A stretch of 42,178 nt of DNA from the IMG/VR virus record IMGVR_UViG_3300032315_001292, positions 1 through 42,178 of that record; one strand, written 5' to 3'. This stretch comes from a virus. The notes under the pieces were generated by a model. It had not been told where the DNA came from. It saw only the letters and a list, made by a program, of their open reading frames with translations, and searched no databases. This document shows, piece by piece, positions 22,586 through 28,980 of this stretch; position 1 is the first letter of the stretch, and each line of letters opens with the position of its first letter. The position numbers and the translations under genes are program-made.

Positions 22586-22660
22586 ACATCCTTAGCTCAG
22601 TTGGTTCAGAGCATTTGCCTTACAAGCAAAGGGTCGGAGGTTCAAATCCTTCAGGGTGTA
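22586..22660 (+). tRNA. tRNA-Val(UAC)
   Basis: Acceptor ACATCCT/AGGGTGT, D arm GCTCAGTTGGTTCAGAGC, anticodon loop CTTACAA on TTTGC/GCAAA. Confidence 0.93.
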
Positions 22661-22664
22661 CATT

Positions 22665-22739
22665 GGTGAGATAGCGCAGATGGTCAGTTCGCACTGGACT
22701 GAAAATCCAGGGATATCGGTTCGAGTCCGATTCTCACCA
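22665..22739 (+). tRNA. tRNA-Phe(GAA)
   Basis: Acceptor GGTGAGA/TCTCACC, anticodon loop CTGAAAA on CTGGA/TCCAG, T arm ATCGGTTCGAGTCCGAT. Confidence 0.93.
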
Positions 22740-22745
22740 CACAAT

Positions 22746-22831
22746 ACGTCTGTATCGCATAGCGGCAATTGCAACTGACTGTAAATCAGTTCTCGTTTGA
22801 GTTCGGAGGTTTGAATGCCTCTGCAGGCACA
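22746..22831 (+). tRNA. tRNA-Tyr(GUA), imperfect acceptor
   Basis: Anticodon loop CTGTAAA on CTGA/TCAG, long variable arm. The first two acceptor pairs do not form (AC against AC) and the T arm has an 8-base loop, so function may be reduced. Confidence 0.8.
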
Positions 22832-22834
22832 CAT

Positions 22835-22908
22835 TGGAATATAGCTCAGTTGGTTAGAGCATTTGACTGATATTCAAAAGGTCGCTAGTTCGAATCTAGC
22901 TATTCCAA
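22835..22908 (+). tRNA. tRNA-Ile(GAU)
   Basis: Acceptor TGGAATA/TATTCCA, anticodon loop CTGATAT on TTTGA/TCAAA, T arm GCTAGTTCGAATCTAGC. Confidence 0.93.
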
Positions 22909-22913
22909 CATTT

Positions 22914-22984
22914 GGTACTGTGTCCGATTGGCAAGGTCGAGCTCTGCAAAAGCTCTTATGTTGGTTCAAATCCAACCAGTACCT
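22914..22984 (+). tRNA. tRNA-Cys(GCA)
   Basis: Acceptor GGTACTG/CAGTACC, anticodon loop CTGCAAA on GAGCT/AGCTC, T arm GTTGGTTCAAATCCAAC. Confidence 0.93.
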
Positions 22985-23029
22985 CAAAAAAAAGTGGGTG
23001 TGTTGAAACCTAACTAGTAGTGGAGAATA

Positions 23030-23104
23030 CACGCATCGTAGCTTAAGGAAGCAGCAGGTCTCCAAAACCTCGCATGGACATGGGTTCGATTCCCTGACGG
23101 TGTG
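23030..23104 (+). tRNA. tRNA-Trp(CCA), imperfect
   Basis: Anticodon loop CTCCAAA on AGGT/ACCT gives CCA. The T loop is TTCGATT but only three T-stem pairs form, and the acceptor has at least two mismatches, so ends are approximate and the gene may be decaying. Confidence 0.7.
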
Positions 23105-23108
23105 CAAT

Positions 23109-23179
23109 AGTTTCATAGTGTAATGGATAACACACTTCACTATGGAGGCAGTATCATGGTTCAAAACCTTGCACCCGCG
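23109..23179 (+). pseudogene. Degenerate tRNA-like sequence
   Basis: D arm GTGT/ACAC with AATGGATA and T arm CATGG-TTCAAAA-CCTTG are recognisable. The two acceptor strands (AGTTTCA, CACCCGC) do not pair and the anticodon arm is weak, with nominal AUG behind U33. It is probably a decayed tRNA or another noncanonical form. Confidence 0.5.
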
Positions 23180-23186
23180 CCAAAAT

Positions 23187-23260
23187 GGCGAGATAGCTCA
23201 GATGGTTAGAGCGTAGGATTCATAACCCTAAGGTCGGCAGTTCAATTCTGCTTCTCGCTA
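23187..23260 (+). tRNA. tRNA-Met(CAU), elongator type
   Basis: Acceptor GGCGAGA/TCTCGCT, anticodon loop TTCATAA, T arm GGCAGTTCAATTCTGCT. CAU could also be lysidine-modified Ile, but the second CAU gene is the initiator. Confidence 0.88.
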
Positions 23261-23273
23261 CTCTATTATTTAT

Positions 23274-23346
23274 GGTGTTTATAGTGTAATGGTAGCACGA
23301 CAGATTGTGATTCTGTTAGTATGGGTTCGAAACCCATTGATCACCC
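23274..23346 (+). tRNA. tRNA-His(GUG)
   Basis: Acceptor GGTGTTT with GATCACC (one mismatch), anticodon loop TTGTGAT on ACAGA/TCTGT, T arm ATGGGTTCGAAACCCAT. Confidence 0.88.
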
Positions 23347-23350
23347 TTTT

Positions 23351-23438
23351 GGAAGATTGGCTGAGTTGGTCTAAAGCGGCACCCTGCTAAGGTGTTAATT
23401 GGGAAACTGATTCATTGGTTCGAATCCAATATCTTCCG
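23351..23438 (+). tRNA. tRNA-Ser(GCU)
   Basis: Acceptor GGAAGAT/ATCTTCC, anticodon loop CTGCTAA on GCACC/GGTGT, long variable arm, T arm ATTGGTTCGAATCCAAT. Confidence 0.92.
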
Positions 23439-23473
23439 CACAATTTGGAAATACAAAAAAAATTCGTATATTT

Positions 23474-23545
23474 GTCTTGATAGCTCAGAGGTAGAGCAAG
23501 TGGCTGTTAACCACTAGGTCATAGGTTCGAATCCTTTTCAGGACG
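23474..23545 (+). tRNA. tRNA-Asn(GUU)
   Basis: Acceptor GTCTTGA/TCAGGAC, anticodon loop CTGTTAA on GTGG/CCAC, T loop TTCGAAT. Its first base is the G of a TATATTTG box. Confidence 0.9.
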
Positions 23546-23594
23546 CAAAAAAAATTTGAATATGTTACATAAAATGTAACTAGGATAAATTTTT

Positions 23595-23666
23595 GGTCTA
23601 TTAGTGTAGTGATTAACACGCCTCACTGTCTATGAGGTAGCCTCGGTTTGAATCCGTGATAGACCG
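23595..23666 (+). tRNA. tRNA-Asp(GUC)
   Basis: Acceptor GGTCTAT/ATAGACC, anticodon loop CTGTCTA on CCTCA/TGAGG, T loop TTTGAAT. Confidence 0.92.
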
Positions 23667-23725
23667 CCAACCAACAATGAGTGTTGTGCAAGAGTACCCG
23701 ATCTCTGAAGTCAAACAAAAGGGTT

Positions 23726-23835
23726 AGTCAGGTGGCGGAATGGTAGACGCAAAAACTGAAGGCGGATAAGTGATTTAAGAAGCATTATAAAAAAGCATGT
23801 CAAATCACATACAGGTTCGAATCCTGTCCTGACTG
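23726..23835 (+). ncRNA. tRNA-like RNA, AGTCAGG family, 60-nt insert
   Basis: Family acceptor, D and T arms are perfect. In insert 23751-23810, GTGATTT pairs with AAATCAC to give a 7 bp extension stem with an internal GC-AT hairpin. No anticodon loop. Confidence 0.75.
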
Positions 23836-23836
23836 C

Positions 23837-23941
23837 AAAAGTATTAACCACCCGACTCATTAGGGTGAAGTGTTTCGTACGAAAACGCTTGAATAAAGTG
23901 GGTGGCAACCATAAGAACGCCTTAAACTCGTTAATACTTTT
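23837..23941 (+). ncRNA. Structured spacer RNA with 11 bp terminal helix
   Basis: AAAAGTATTAA (23837-23847) pairs perfectly with TTAATACTTTT (23931-23941). Inside, CCACCC/GGGTGG (23848-23853, 23900-23905) encloses a hairpin of AAGTGTTT with AAACGCTT. It fills the whole space between the tRNA-like gene and initiator tRNA. Confidence 0.6.
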
Positions 23942-23947
23942 TTATAT

Positions 23948-24020
23948 TGCGGGGTAGAGCAGTTGGTAGTTCGTCGGGCTCATAACCCGAAGGTCGCAGG
24001 TTCAAATCCTGCCCCCGCAC
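23948..24020 (+). tRNA. Initiator tRNA-Met(CAU)
   Basis: Acceptor TGCGGGG/CCCCGCA, three consecutive G-C pairs in the anticodon stem (TCGGG/CCCGA) as in initiators, loop CTCATAA, T arm GCAGGTTCAAATCCTGC. Confidence 0.9.
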
Positions 24021-24024
24021 CAAA

Positions 24025-24098
24025 GGGCTGTCATGTACCAAGGTTGGCGATCTTCACTTGCAATGAAGATGTGGTGAGTTCGATTCTCACATGGTCCA
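24025..24098 (+). tRNA. tRNA-Ala(UGC)
   Basis: Acceptor GGGCTGT/ATGGTCC with several G-U pairs, anticodon loop CTTGCAA on CTTCA/TGAAG, T arm GTGAGTTCGATTCTCAC. The D arm is unusual. Confidence 0.82.
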
Positions 24099-24107
24099 CA
24101 AAAAAAT

Positions 24108-24178
24108 GCCTCTATAGTTAAACGGTATAACAATTGATTTGTAATCAATTATTCTTGGTTCGATTCCGAGTGGGGGCT
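24108..24178 (+). tRNA. tRNA-Thr(UGU)
   Basis: Acceptor GCCTCTA/TGGGGGC, anticodon loop TTTGTAA on ATTGA/TCAAT, T loop TTCGATT. Confidence 0.9.
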
Positions 24179-24221
24179 CTGATGCAATAGTAACTCAGGT
24201 ACTAGGGTTAGTTGCAACATC

Positions 24222-24293
24222 GCGAATATCGTATAGTGGTTATTACTCCATCCTTCCAAGTTGGAGACGACAGTTCGATTCTGTCTATTCGCT
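24222..24293 (+). tRNA. tRNA-Gly(UCC)
   Basis: Acceptor GCGAATA/TATTCGC, anticodon loop CTTCCAA on CCATC/GTTGG (one mismatch), T arm GACAGTTCGATTCTGTC. Confidence 0.9.
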
Positions 24294-24337
24294 CAGGGTT
24301 AGTCAAGACCCCCTCGAATCTCAGAGTCGGGAAAAAT

Positions 24338-24506
24338 AGTCAGGTGGCGGAATGGTAGACGCACACATTAACTCGCAAGGTTGATATTGCGCGCTGGACG
24401 TAAGCGGACATCGTGCAGGAGTGGCAAAACGCTGGTGGTACGGTTGCAAACGTAAATGGAAGAGAAAACCACAGATGGCATACAGGTTCGAATCCTGTCC
24501 TGACTA
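24338..24506 (+). ncRNA. tRNA-like RNA, AGTCAGG family, 119-nt insert
   Basis: The longest member of the family (169 nt). Family acceptor, D and T arms are perfect; insert 24363-24481 has several short hairpins and no anticodon arm. Its leader (GAATCTCAGAGT...GGGAAA, 24316-24334) is duplicated before the 21.1 kb element, so leader and gene were copied together. Confidence 0.75.
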
Positions 24507-24515
24507 CTTAAACAC

Positions 24516-24589
24516 AGGGGAATATATCAATTGGTTAGATTACGTGCTTTGGGAGCACGAGGTTGTGGGTTCGAGTCCCGCTTCCCCTA
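24516..24589 (+). tRNA. tRNA-Pro(UGG)
   Basis: Acceptor AGGGGAA/TTCCCCT, anticodon loop TTTGGGA on CGTGC/GCACG, T loop TTCGAGT. Confidence 0.93.
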
Positions 24590-24614
24590 CTGAGAAATTT
24601 TTCTCAATTAATTT

Positions 24615-24686
24615 GGGTCCATAGTTAAAGGGATATAACTTCTGCCTTCTAAGCTGACGTTCCAAGTTCGAATCTTGGTGGACCTA
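24615..24686 (+). tRNA. tRNA-Arg(UCU)
   Basis: Acceptor GGGTCCA/TGGACCT, anticodon loop CTTCTAA, T arm CCAAGTTCGAATCTTGG. One anticodon-stem mismatch. It is the last gene of the array. Confidence 0.9.
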
Positions 24687-24732
24687 CTAGATCAAAATAT
24701 TTCAATTTTTTTCAAGAATAAAAAGTATAAAG

Positions 24733-24764
24733 TTTGGTAATTTGAAAAAAAATATGTATATTTG
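24733..24764 (+). promoter_or_regulatory. Bacteroidota-type promoter
   Basis: TTTG at 24733-24736, 20 bases, TATATTTG at 24757-24764: a full consensus match, 17 bases before the ATG of the following gene. Confidence 0.75.
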
Positions 24765-24781
24765 TTTTCAATTTATTTCAA

Positions 24782-25273
24782 ATGACACCGGACGAGTTAC
24801 TTCATATCATAAACCATCAACCCAACAAATTGTCTTTGTTAATCGATACGTTGAATTTGTTGAAAAATTCTCATGGTTTTGAACAAGATTTATTGACACC
24901 AGGATTCATCAAAGAGTGGTTAGTGTCCGATATTTTGGGGCATAAATGTCACAAGACCAAACATGGCGCCGATGCTACTTCATTGGATGGCACAGAGAAA
25001 TACGAATACTTATCTTGTAAAGAAGGTGGTACATTCCAATTGGACCGTATTCATAGGAACAATCTTCATCGTATCGAAAGAAACAATGCGTTTTTTTTCG
25101 CTTTGTTCGATCAGAACGATGGGTTAAAATGTTTGAAGATATGGAAGGGGGCCACTTCGGATGTTCTCTCTGAATGTCTCAAGAAATTTGAAACTATGTC
25201 CACTAGTTCAAATCACATATGTATATCTAAAAAATGGGTAATGGACAATTGTCAATTGGTCTATGTGGGATGA
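24782..25273 (+). CDS. Candidate PD-(D/E)XK restriction-like nuclease
   Basis: A 163-residue protein with a strong host-type promoter. The core reads FIKEWLVSDILGHKCHKTKHGADATSLDG, then EKYEYLSCKEGGTFQLDRI, then ERNNAFFFALFDQNDGLKCLKIW. The arrangement (helix, GAD turn, E-Y...K strand, alternating strands) resembles the fold of small type II restriction endonucleases, but catalytic residues cannot be fixed. It carries no N-terminal tag. Early expression fits a function against host or rival DNA. An alternative is a non-catalytic phage protein with a related fold. Confidence 0.5.
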   Translation: MTPDELLHIINHQPNKLSLLIDTLNLLKNSHGFEQDLLTPGFIKEWLVSDILGHKCHKTKHGADATSLDGTEKYEYLSCKEGGTFQLDRIHRNNLHRIERNNAFFFALFDQNDGLKCLKIWKGATSDVLSECLKKFETMSTSSNHICISKKWVMDNCQLVYVG

Positions 25274-25316
25274 ATTGATTAGTCCACATTGTGACCATTT
25301 TTTTTTCAGGCCAATA

Positions 25317-26060
25317 CTAACATTCTCTCACTGGTGGTTTGTCATATCGAATGACATATCTATCACCTTGTCTTGAAATTGTTTCGGAGTTTCGATTTAA
25401 AAAAATCAAAATTTTATTGTCATTACTGTAAACCATAAAGTGTAGACGATCACTAGGATATTGTTTCATACCTATTGTGGTAATTTCCCATTTTCCATTT
25501 TTTTGGGTTGCATCGACTAATGGTTTTACTTGAAATCCTTTTCCATCCACCATAAAATCAATACCTTCTTTTTCATCTTCTGGAGAACCTTTACAAAAAA
25601 CCTTGATCCTATCATCCGTAAGTGTATTGTAGGCTTTTTTTAATCTTTGTAAGGTTGATTTCTCCAATTCAAATCCTCGAGCACTAGTCGACCAAACAAC
25701 ATCTCTCAATTGTTTTGCAATATCTCCCTCCTCTCCAAATAAAATTTCTTTATTTTCTTTTATCCATTCCATAAAATTATCAACCGTTTGGTCCTGTAGA
25801 GGAAAATCGATTTTGAAAAAACTATACATTTTTTTTCTCATTTTTCTATTGGAATAAAAGAAATTCAAAATAGACCAACTAGTATTTTCATCGACAGGAA
25901 ATATATCTAAAAACCCTTCACGAGTTTTACAAGGCGGTTCATCAATTTGTCCGAGATAATCTTGGTACATTTCTTCAAGTATTGATTGAATTAAATCAGA
26001 GACTTTTTTTGATAAAAAATCTTTTGGGAGTTCTTGTGAATAATTAGGTAATGGACTCAT
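25317..26060 (-). CDS. Hypothetical protein with PD-(D/E)XK-like core
   Basis: A 247-residue protein. A helical N-terminal half (FLSKKVSDLIQSILEEMYQDYL, ending ILEE and similar to the tag group) leads into KSTLQRLKKAYNTLTDDRIKVFC, then EKEGIDFMVDGKGFQVKPLV, then strands (LHFMVYSNDNKILIFLN). The G-(I)D-F...G-x-x-Q-V-K sequence matches the metal-binding core of PD-(D/E)XK nucleases. It is divergent from a HExxH gene with an AT-rich intergenic region containing TATATTTATT. Confidence 0.55.
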   Translation of the reverse strand: MSPLPNYSQELPKDFLSKKVSDLIQSILEEMYQDYLGQIDEPPCKTREGFLDIFPVDENTSWSILNFFYSNRKMRKKMYSFFKIDFPLQDQTVDNFMEWIKENKEILFGEEGDIAKQLRDVVWSTSARGFELEKSTLQRLKKAYNTLTDDRIKVFCKGSPEDEKEGIDFMVDGKGFQVKPLVDATQKNGKWEITTIGMKQYPSDRLHFMVYSNDNKILIFLNRNSETISRQGDRYVIRYDKPPVREC

Positions 26061-26114
26061 TCTATTTTTTTATGTTTTGAAATATTTAATAAATATACGA
26101 AATTATAGTTAATT

Positions 26115-27158
26115 GTGGTTAAAAATTTAATTACTGAGAAGCTTGGAGTTGCAGAACCAACTTTACCATATATTACCATAGTGTACGAGGAACTCAAAGG
26201 TAAGACAATAGAGTTTTATAATTCAAATTTAACGAAATATGAAGAAAAGATTGTAATAAATCTCAAAGATATGTCTTTCATTTACAAAGAGTATTTTTCA
26301 TTATTTGTTCAATTCCCTGTTGAAAAAATATTCATAAATTATACAGCAGTGAGAAAACCACAAAAAAATAAAGAACTAGTGAATTTAGGTGTAACATACT
26401 CAACTATGGGTGCGGCATATGAAATTGGTAGACGCGAAGATAATGTATCATACATCAAAAAAAGTAGTTCAAAACTACCTAAATATGTTTTAGAAGATAT
26501 TCAAAAAAGTTTAGTTCTTAAGTCTAATTTTGACGTAGAAATGAGTCCAACATCATCTGAAGAAGAATTAAAAACCATTCTGAATGATTTGGAAGATACA
26601 ATCTACCACGAATTCACACATTTTTATGAATACTATAAACGTTTAGAATCTGGTTCTAAAGCCCTAGACTTCACTTTATCCTATGCTGGATCTAAAAACT
26701 ACAATGTTCCCAAACCTATTTTTAAACTTTGGAGTAAATTTCTGTACCTCATTTATTTTTCAGAACCATATGAAGTTAGAGCTGTTACACAAGAAATTTC
26801 TAACAAACTGAAAAGAATGTCTCTAAGTGAATTCAGAAAAACGCCATATGGTATAATCATAGAAAAAATGATTAATTTCAACGCTGAGGAAGAATATAAT
26901 AAGATATTGGAAGAAATCTCAAATTATAATCCGAATTTGGAAACAAGTATTTTAACTCGATTGTACAATTGGTATATGAAAGATTATGTTTCTAGTGGTA
27001 ACCCACCTCTTGAAAAGATTGTGATGAAAGCTAAAGATATCAAGTCATTGATGAAAAAATTCGAACAACGAATTAATAAAGTTGGTAGAGATCTTAATAG
27101 AAAAGTACTCACCTTTTCGTCTATGAATTCAAAAGACCAGTTTGGAATCCCTTTGTAG
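26115..27158 (+). CDS. Tagged HExxH metallopeptidase-like protein (GTG start)
   Basis: A 347-residue protein with GTG start. The start is supported by the paralogue at 29.7 kb, whose KILNERLGVPDG aligns with KNLITEKLGVAEP here. The ITE/LNE endings fit the prohead-protease tag. The central motif TIYHEFTHFYEYYKRLESG gives the zinc-binding HExxH; a downstream Glu in EPYEVRAVTQEISN could be the third ligand. It is thus a zincin-type peptidase, probably carried in the head. The substrate is unknown. It is one of at least three HExxH proteins in this block. Confidence 0.72.
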   Translation: MVKNLITEKLGVAEPTLPYITIVYEELKGKTIEFYNSNLTKYEEKIVINLKDMSFIYKEYFSLFVQFPVEKIFINYTAVRKPQKNKELVNLGVTYSTMGAAYEIGRREDNVSYIKKSSSKLPKYVLEDIQKSLVLKSNFDVEMSPTSSEEELKTILNDLEDTIYHEFTHFYEYYKRLESGSKALDFTLSYAGSKNYNVPKPIFKLWSKFLYLIYFSEPYEVRAVTQEISNKLKRMSLSEFRKTPYGIIIEKMINFNAEEEYNKILEEISNYNPNLETSILTRLYNWYMKDYVSSGNPPLEKIVMKAKDIKSLMKKFEQRINKVGRDLNRKVLTFSSMNSKDQFGIPL

Positions 27159-27161
27159 ATT

Positions 27162-27869
27162 TCAAACTCGGAATATTTTTTCTATTTTTGGCGCCGAAGA
27201 TGCTACTACACTATCACGTCTATCTTGCATCGATAATTTAAAAAGTTCGTTGGGATTCAAGATATTTTGATTTCCAATTCTATTATTCAATTTGTTTGCA
27301 AATTTTTGAAAAAACCCTGGTCCATTCCAAGTAGCATATATGAAATGAAATTTTAATTTTGGATCGGAATTAACAATCTTAATACTTTCAGGGTTAAGAT
27401 ATTTTTTCGATAAATTATCATAAGACTTTTCTAGTATTCTACTCAATAAATTTCTTAACCTCTCACCAAGACTTCCTGTTGGTTTGTAATTATATTTCCA
27501 AACATCCTTATTTTTATTTTGATCCACTAGTTTCCAAAATTCTAATCCTTCAGGTGTAGTGTTTAAGTGACCACCATGTTTTCGATCTAAACCAAACAAG
27601 GTTTCTCCTGACTTACCCATTTTACTATTGTAATGCCATGAAGGGTTATAATATCCACCCTCTAAATCTTCAATAATTTTATCAGTTGCTTGTCTAAAAT
27701 TTTCGAATTTTACGTTAGACCCCATTCCAAAATCATCTCCGTATGTTTTGTTTCGATTTAAAAAAGTGTTTTTTTCATTTTCGAGTCCTTGTTTCAATAA
27801 ATCTAAAATGAAATTTTGTTCATACATCAACTGATGTTGTCTCAGAATTTCTTCATTTAATTTTTTCAT
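27162..27869 (-). CDS. Tagged lysozyme-like protein
   Basis: A 235-residue protein with N-terminal tag KKLNEEILRQHQLMYEQ (MYE cut site). DKIIEDLEGGYYNP, then SGETLFGLDRKHGGHLN, resembles the catalytic region of phage muramidases of the GH108 or related type (E-GGY.N.P...GGxT.FG(I/L)..R), with Glu in EDLEGG as the likely acid. LSRILEKSYDNLSKKY and LKFHFIYATWNGPGFFQKFANKLN also match the C-terminal region of such enzymes. A head-carried or tail-delivered peptidoglycan hydrolase for DNA entry is plausible. The family call is moderate. Confidence 0.62.
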   Translation of the reverse strand: MKKLNEEILRQHQLMYEQNFILDLLKQGLENEKNTFLNRNKTYGDDFGMGSNVKFENFRQATDKIIEDLEGGYYNPSWHYNSKMGKSGETLFGLDRKHGGHLNTTPEGLEFWKLVDQNKNKDVWKYNYKPTGSLGERLRNLLSRILEKSYDNLSKKYLNPESIKIVNSDPKLKFHFIYATWNGPGFFQKFANKLNNRIGNQNILNPNELFKLSMQDRRDSVVASSAPKIEKIFRV

Positions 27870-27895
27870 TTTTTTAAATTAATGTATTTATAAAT

Positions 27896-28399
27896 ATGTT
27901 CTACGATATAATTCTTCGACGAGAGACTGACGAAAAATTTCTTTTTAAGAATTTAGAAGACGAAACTTTATACAGAAACGCTTTAAAAAAATTATCCACA
28001 AATATTTTACGTAATTTAAAAAATCGTTCGTGGGGCAATTACCAAAAAGATTTTTTTGAATGTGTAGAAAGTATTGAAATATACCCTGCTCAATTTCTTC
28101 TTGCTATCTATGATGAAAAAGGTAATTTCTTGGATACTAAATACGAACGTACAAAAATATTGAGTGTATATGTTTATGTCACGAATGACTATCTTGATAC
28201 TGCACCGAGTATGAAAACTCAAAAACGATTGTTATTTCCCATAATTGACAAATTGTATTTTTATAATCTTGGTGTAATATCTATTCAAATTGACTCGGTA
28301 GTAAAAGAGGCACCAAGTGGATATTTTATTACAAATTATAAATCAGCAACCCTAAGGACTAGGCCAACAATATTAGATTTAAATCCGAAATCATTTTGA
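27896..28399 (+). CDS. Hypothetical protein
   Basis: A 167-residue protein I do not recognise. It has alternating strands and charged helices (YDIILRRETDEKFLFKNL, VYVYVTNDYLDTAPS). The ATG lies directly on TATTTATAAATATG, the divergent AT box shared with the lysozyme-like gene, so either the leader is nearly absent or a later start is used. It converges on the AT-hook gene with a 9-base overlap. Confidence 0.6.
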   Translation: MFYDIILRRETDEKFLFKNLEDETLYRNALKKLSTNILRNLKNRSWGNYQKDFFECVESIEIYPAQFLLAIYDEKGNFLDTKYERTKILSVYVYVTNDYLDTAPSMKTQKRLLFPIIDKLYFYNLGVISIQIDSVVKEAPSGYFITNYKSATLRTRPTILDLNPKSF

Positions 28400-28831
28400 T
28401 TTTGAATTGACAACAGCATTAAGTATCAATTCTCCCAAATCGTTCAATTGTTGTGTTGAGAATATATTTCGATCTAAATAACTTTTGAACTTATCGATGA
28501 TTTTTTCAGTATTTGCTGGTCTTCCTCTTGATCCAAGTGGAGATGGTATTTTTGGTTCTGAATCCAAATTCATTCTTGGTCTTCCACGTCTTTTCATTTC
28601 ACTAGAAATAGGTTCTGTAGTTGGGGTATCTAAAGGATTTTTACGAGGTCGACCTCTTTTTTTCATAGCAGGAATTCCTGGTTCAATTTCACTAGACATA
28701 CTTGATTTAGGTGATCTTGGTGGATCTATTTCGTAATAAGGTTTAAAACCCTCTTCCAAAATTGATTTACTATCGACCTTCAACCATTCGGCCAATTTCT
28801 GTAATTGCTGTTCATTTAATTTAACTTTCAT
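28391..28831 (-). CDS. Tagged AT-hook DNA-binding protein
   Basis: A 146-residue protein. The N-terminus (KLNEQQLQKLAEWLKVD then SILEE) is the tag. The middle carries three AT-hook minor-groove binding motifs: KKRGRPRKNP, KRRGRPRMN and GSRGRPANT, separated by Pro/Ser-rich linkers. The C-terminal 45 residues are helical (TEKIIDKFKSYLDRNIFSTQQL). AT-hooks bind AT-rich DNA, which suits this genome. I infer an internal head protein that coats or condenses phage DNA and enters the cell with it. Triple AT-hooks are common in eukaryotic chromatin proteins and rarer in phage. Confidence 0.85.
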   Translation of the reverse strand: MKVKLNEQQLQKLAEWLKVDSKSILEEGFKPYYEIDPPRSPKSSMSSEIEPGIPAMKKRGRPRKNPLDTPTTEPISSEMKRRGRPRMNLDSEPKIPSPLGSRGRPANTEKIIDKFKSYLDRNIFSTQQLNDLGELILNAVVNSKSK

Positions 28832-28866
28832 CTTAAATTTTATTTATAAATATATTTAAATAACAA

Positions 28867-28980
28867 ATGAGCGTTTTTTTAATTTTATTTTTTTTCTTGA
28901 TTGTCGGGAATGTAGGTGGTAGTTGTTATCCGAATAGTAAAAAAAAATTATTCGATTTTGGTAACACCAAGCGATGGTAA
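28867..28980 (+). CDS. Possible very small lipoprotein-like peptide
   Basis: A 37-codon frame beginning MSVFLILFFFLIVGNVGGSC is a hydrophobic helix ending in a cysteine, then a basic tail. It overlaps the 3' end of the convergent gene by 33 bases. There is no ribosome-binding evidence; it could be a small lipoprotein or chance. Confidence 0.3.
   Translation: MSVFLILFFFLIVGNVGGSCYPNSKKKLFDFGNTKRW

Noticed and set aside
23444-23474. TTTG-N19-TATATTTG promoter at 23.46 kb
   Set aside because: A good sequence match, but its last base is the first base of tRNA-Asn, so a transcript from it would start inside the tRNA. It probably does not serve that gene.
18536-24481. Group I introns in the tRNA-like genes
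   Set aside because: Inserts are only 32-119 nt in the main family, below the size of known group I introns, and conserved core segments are not visible. Anticodon exons cannot be joined into a normal arm.
18511-24506. AGTCAGG repeats as a CRISPR array
   Set aside because: Repeat units are the two ends of a tRNA-like fold, their spacing is irregular (kilobases with other genes between), and no cas gene is seen.
18535-24624. Open frames inside the RNA array (e.g. 18535-18753, 19990-20316, 21094-21297, 22592-22834, 23711-23908, 24421-24624)
   Set aside because: They run through clear tRNA or tRNA-like genes, on either strand, and show translated tRNA sequence rather than protein features. Only the endonuclease at 21437 is supported.
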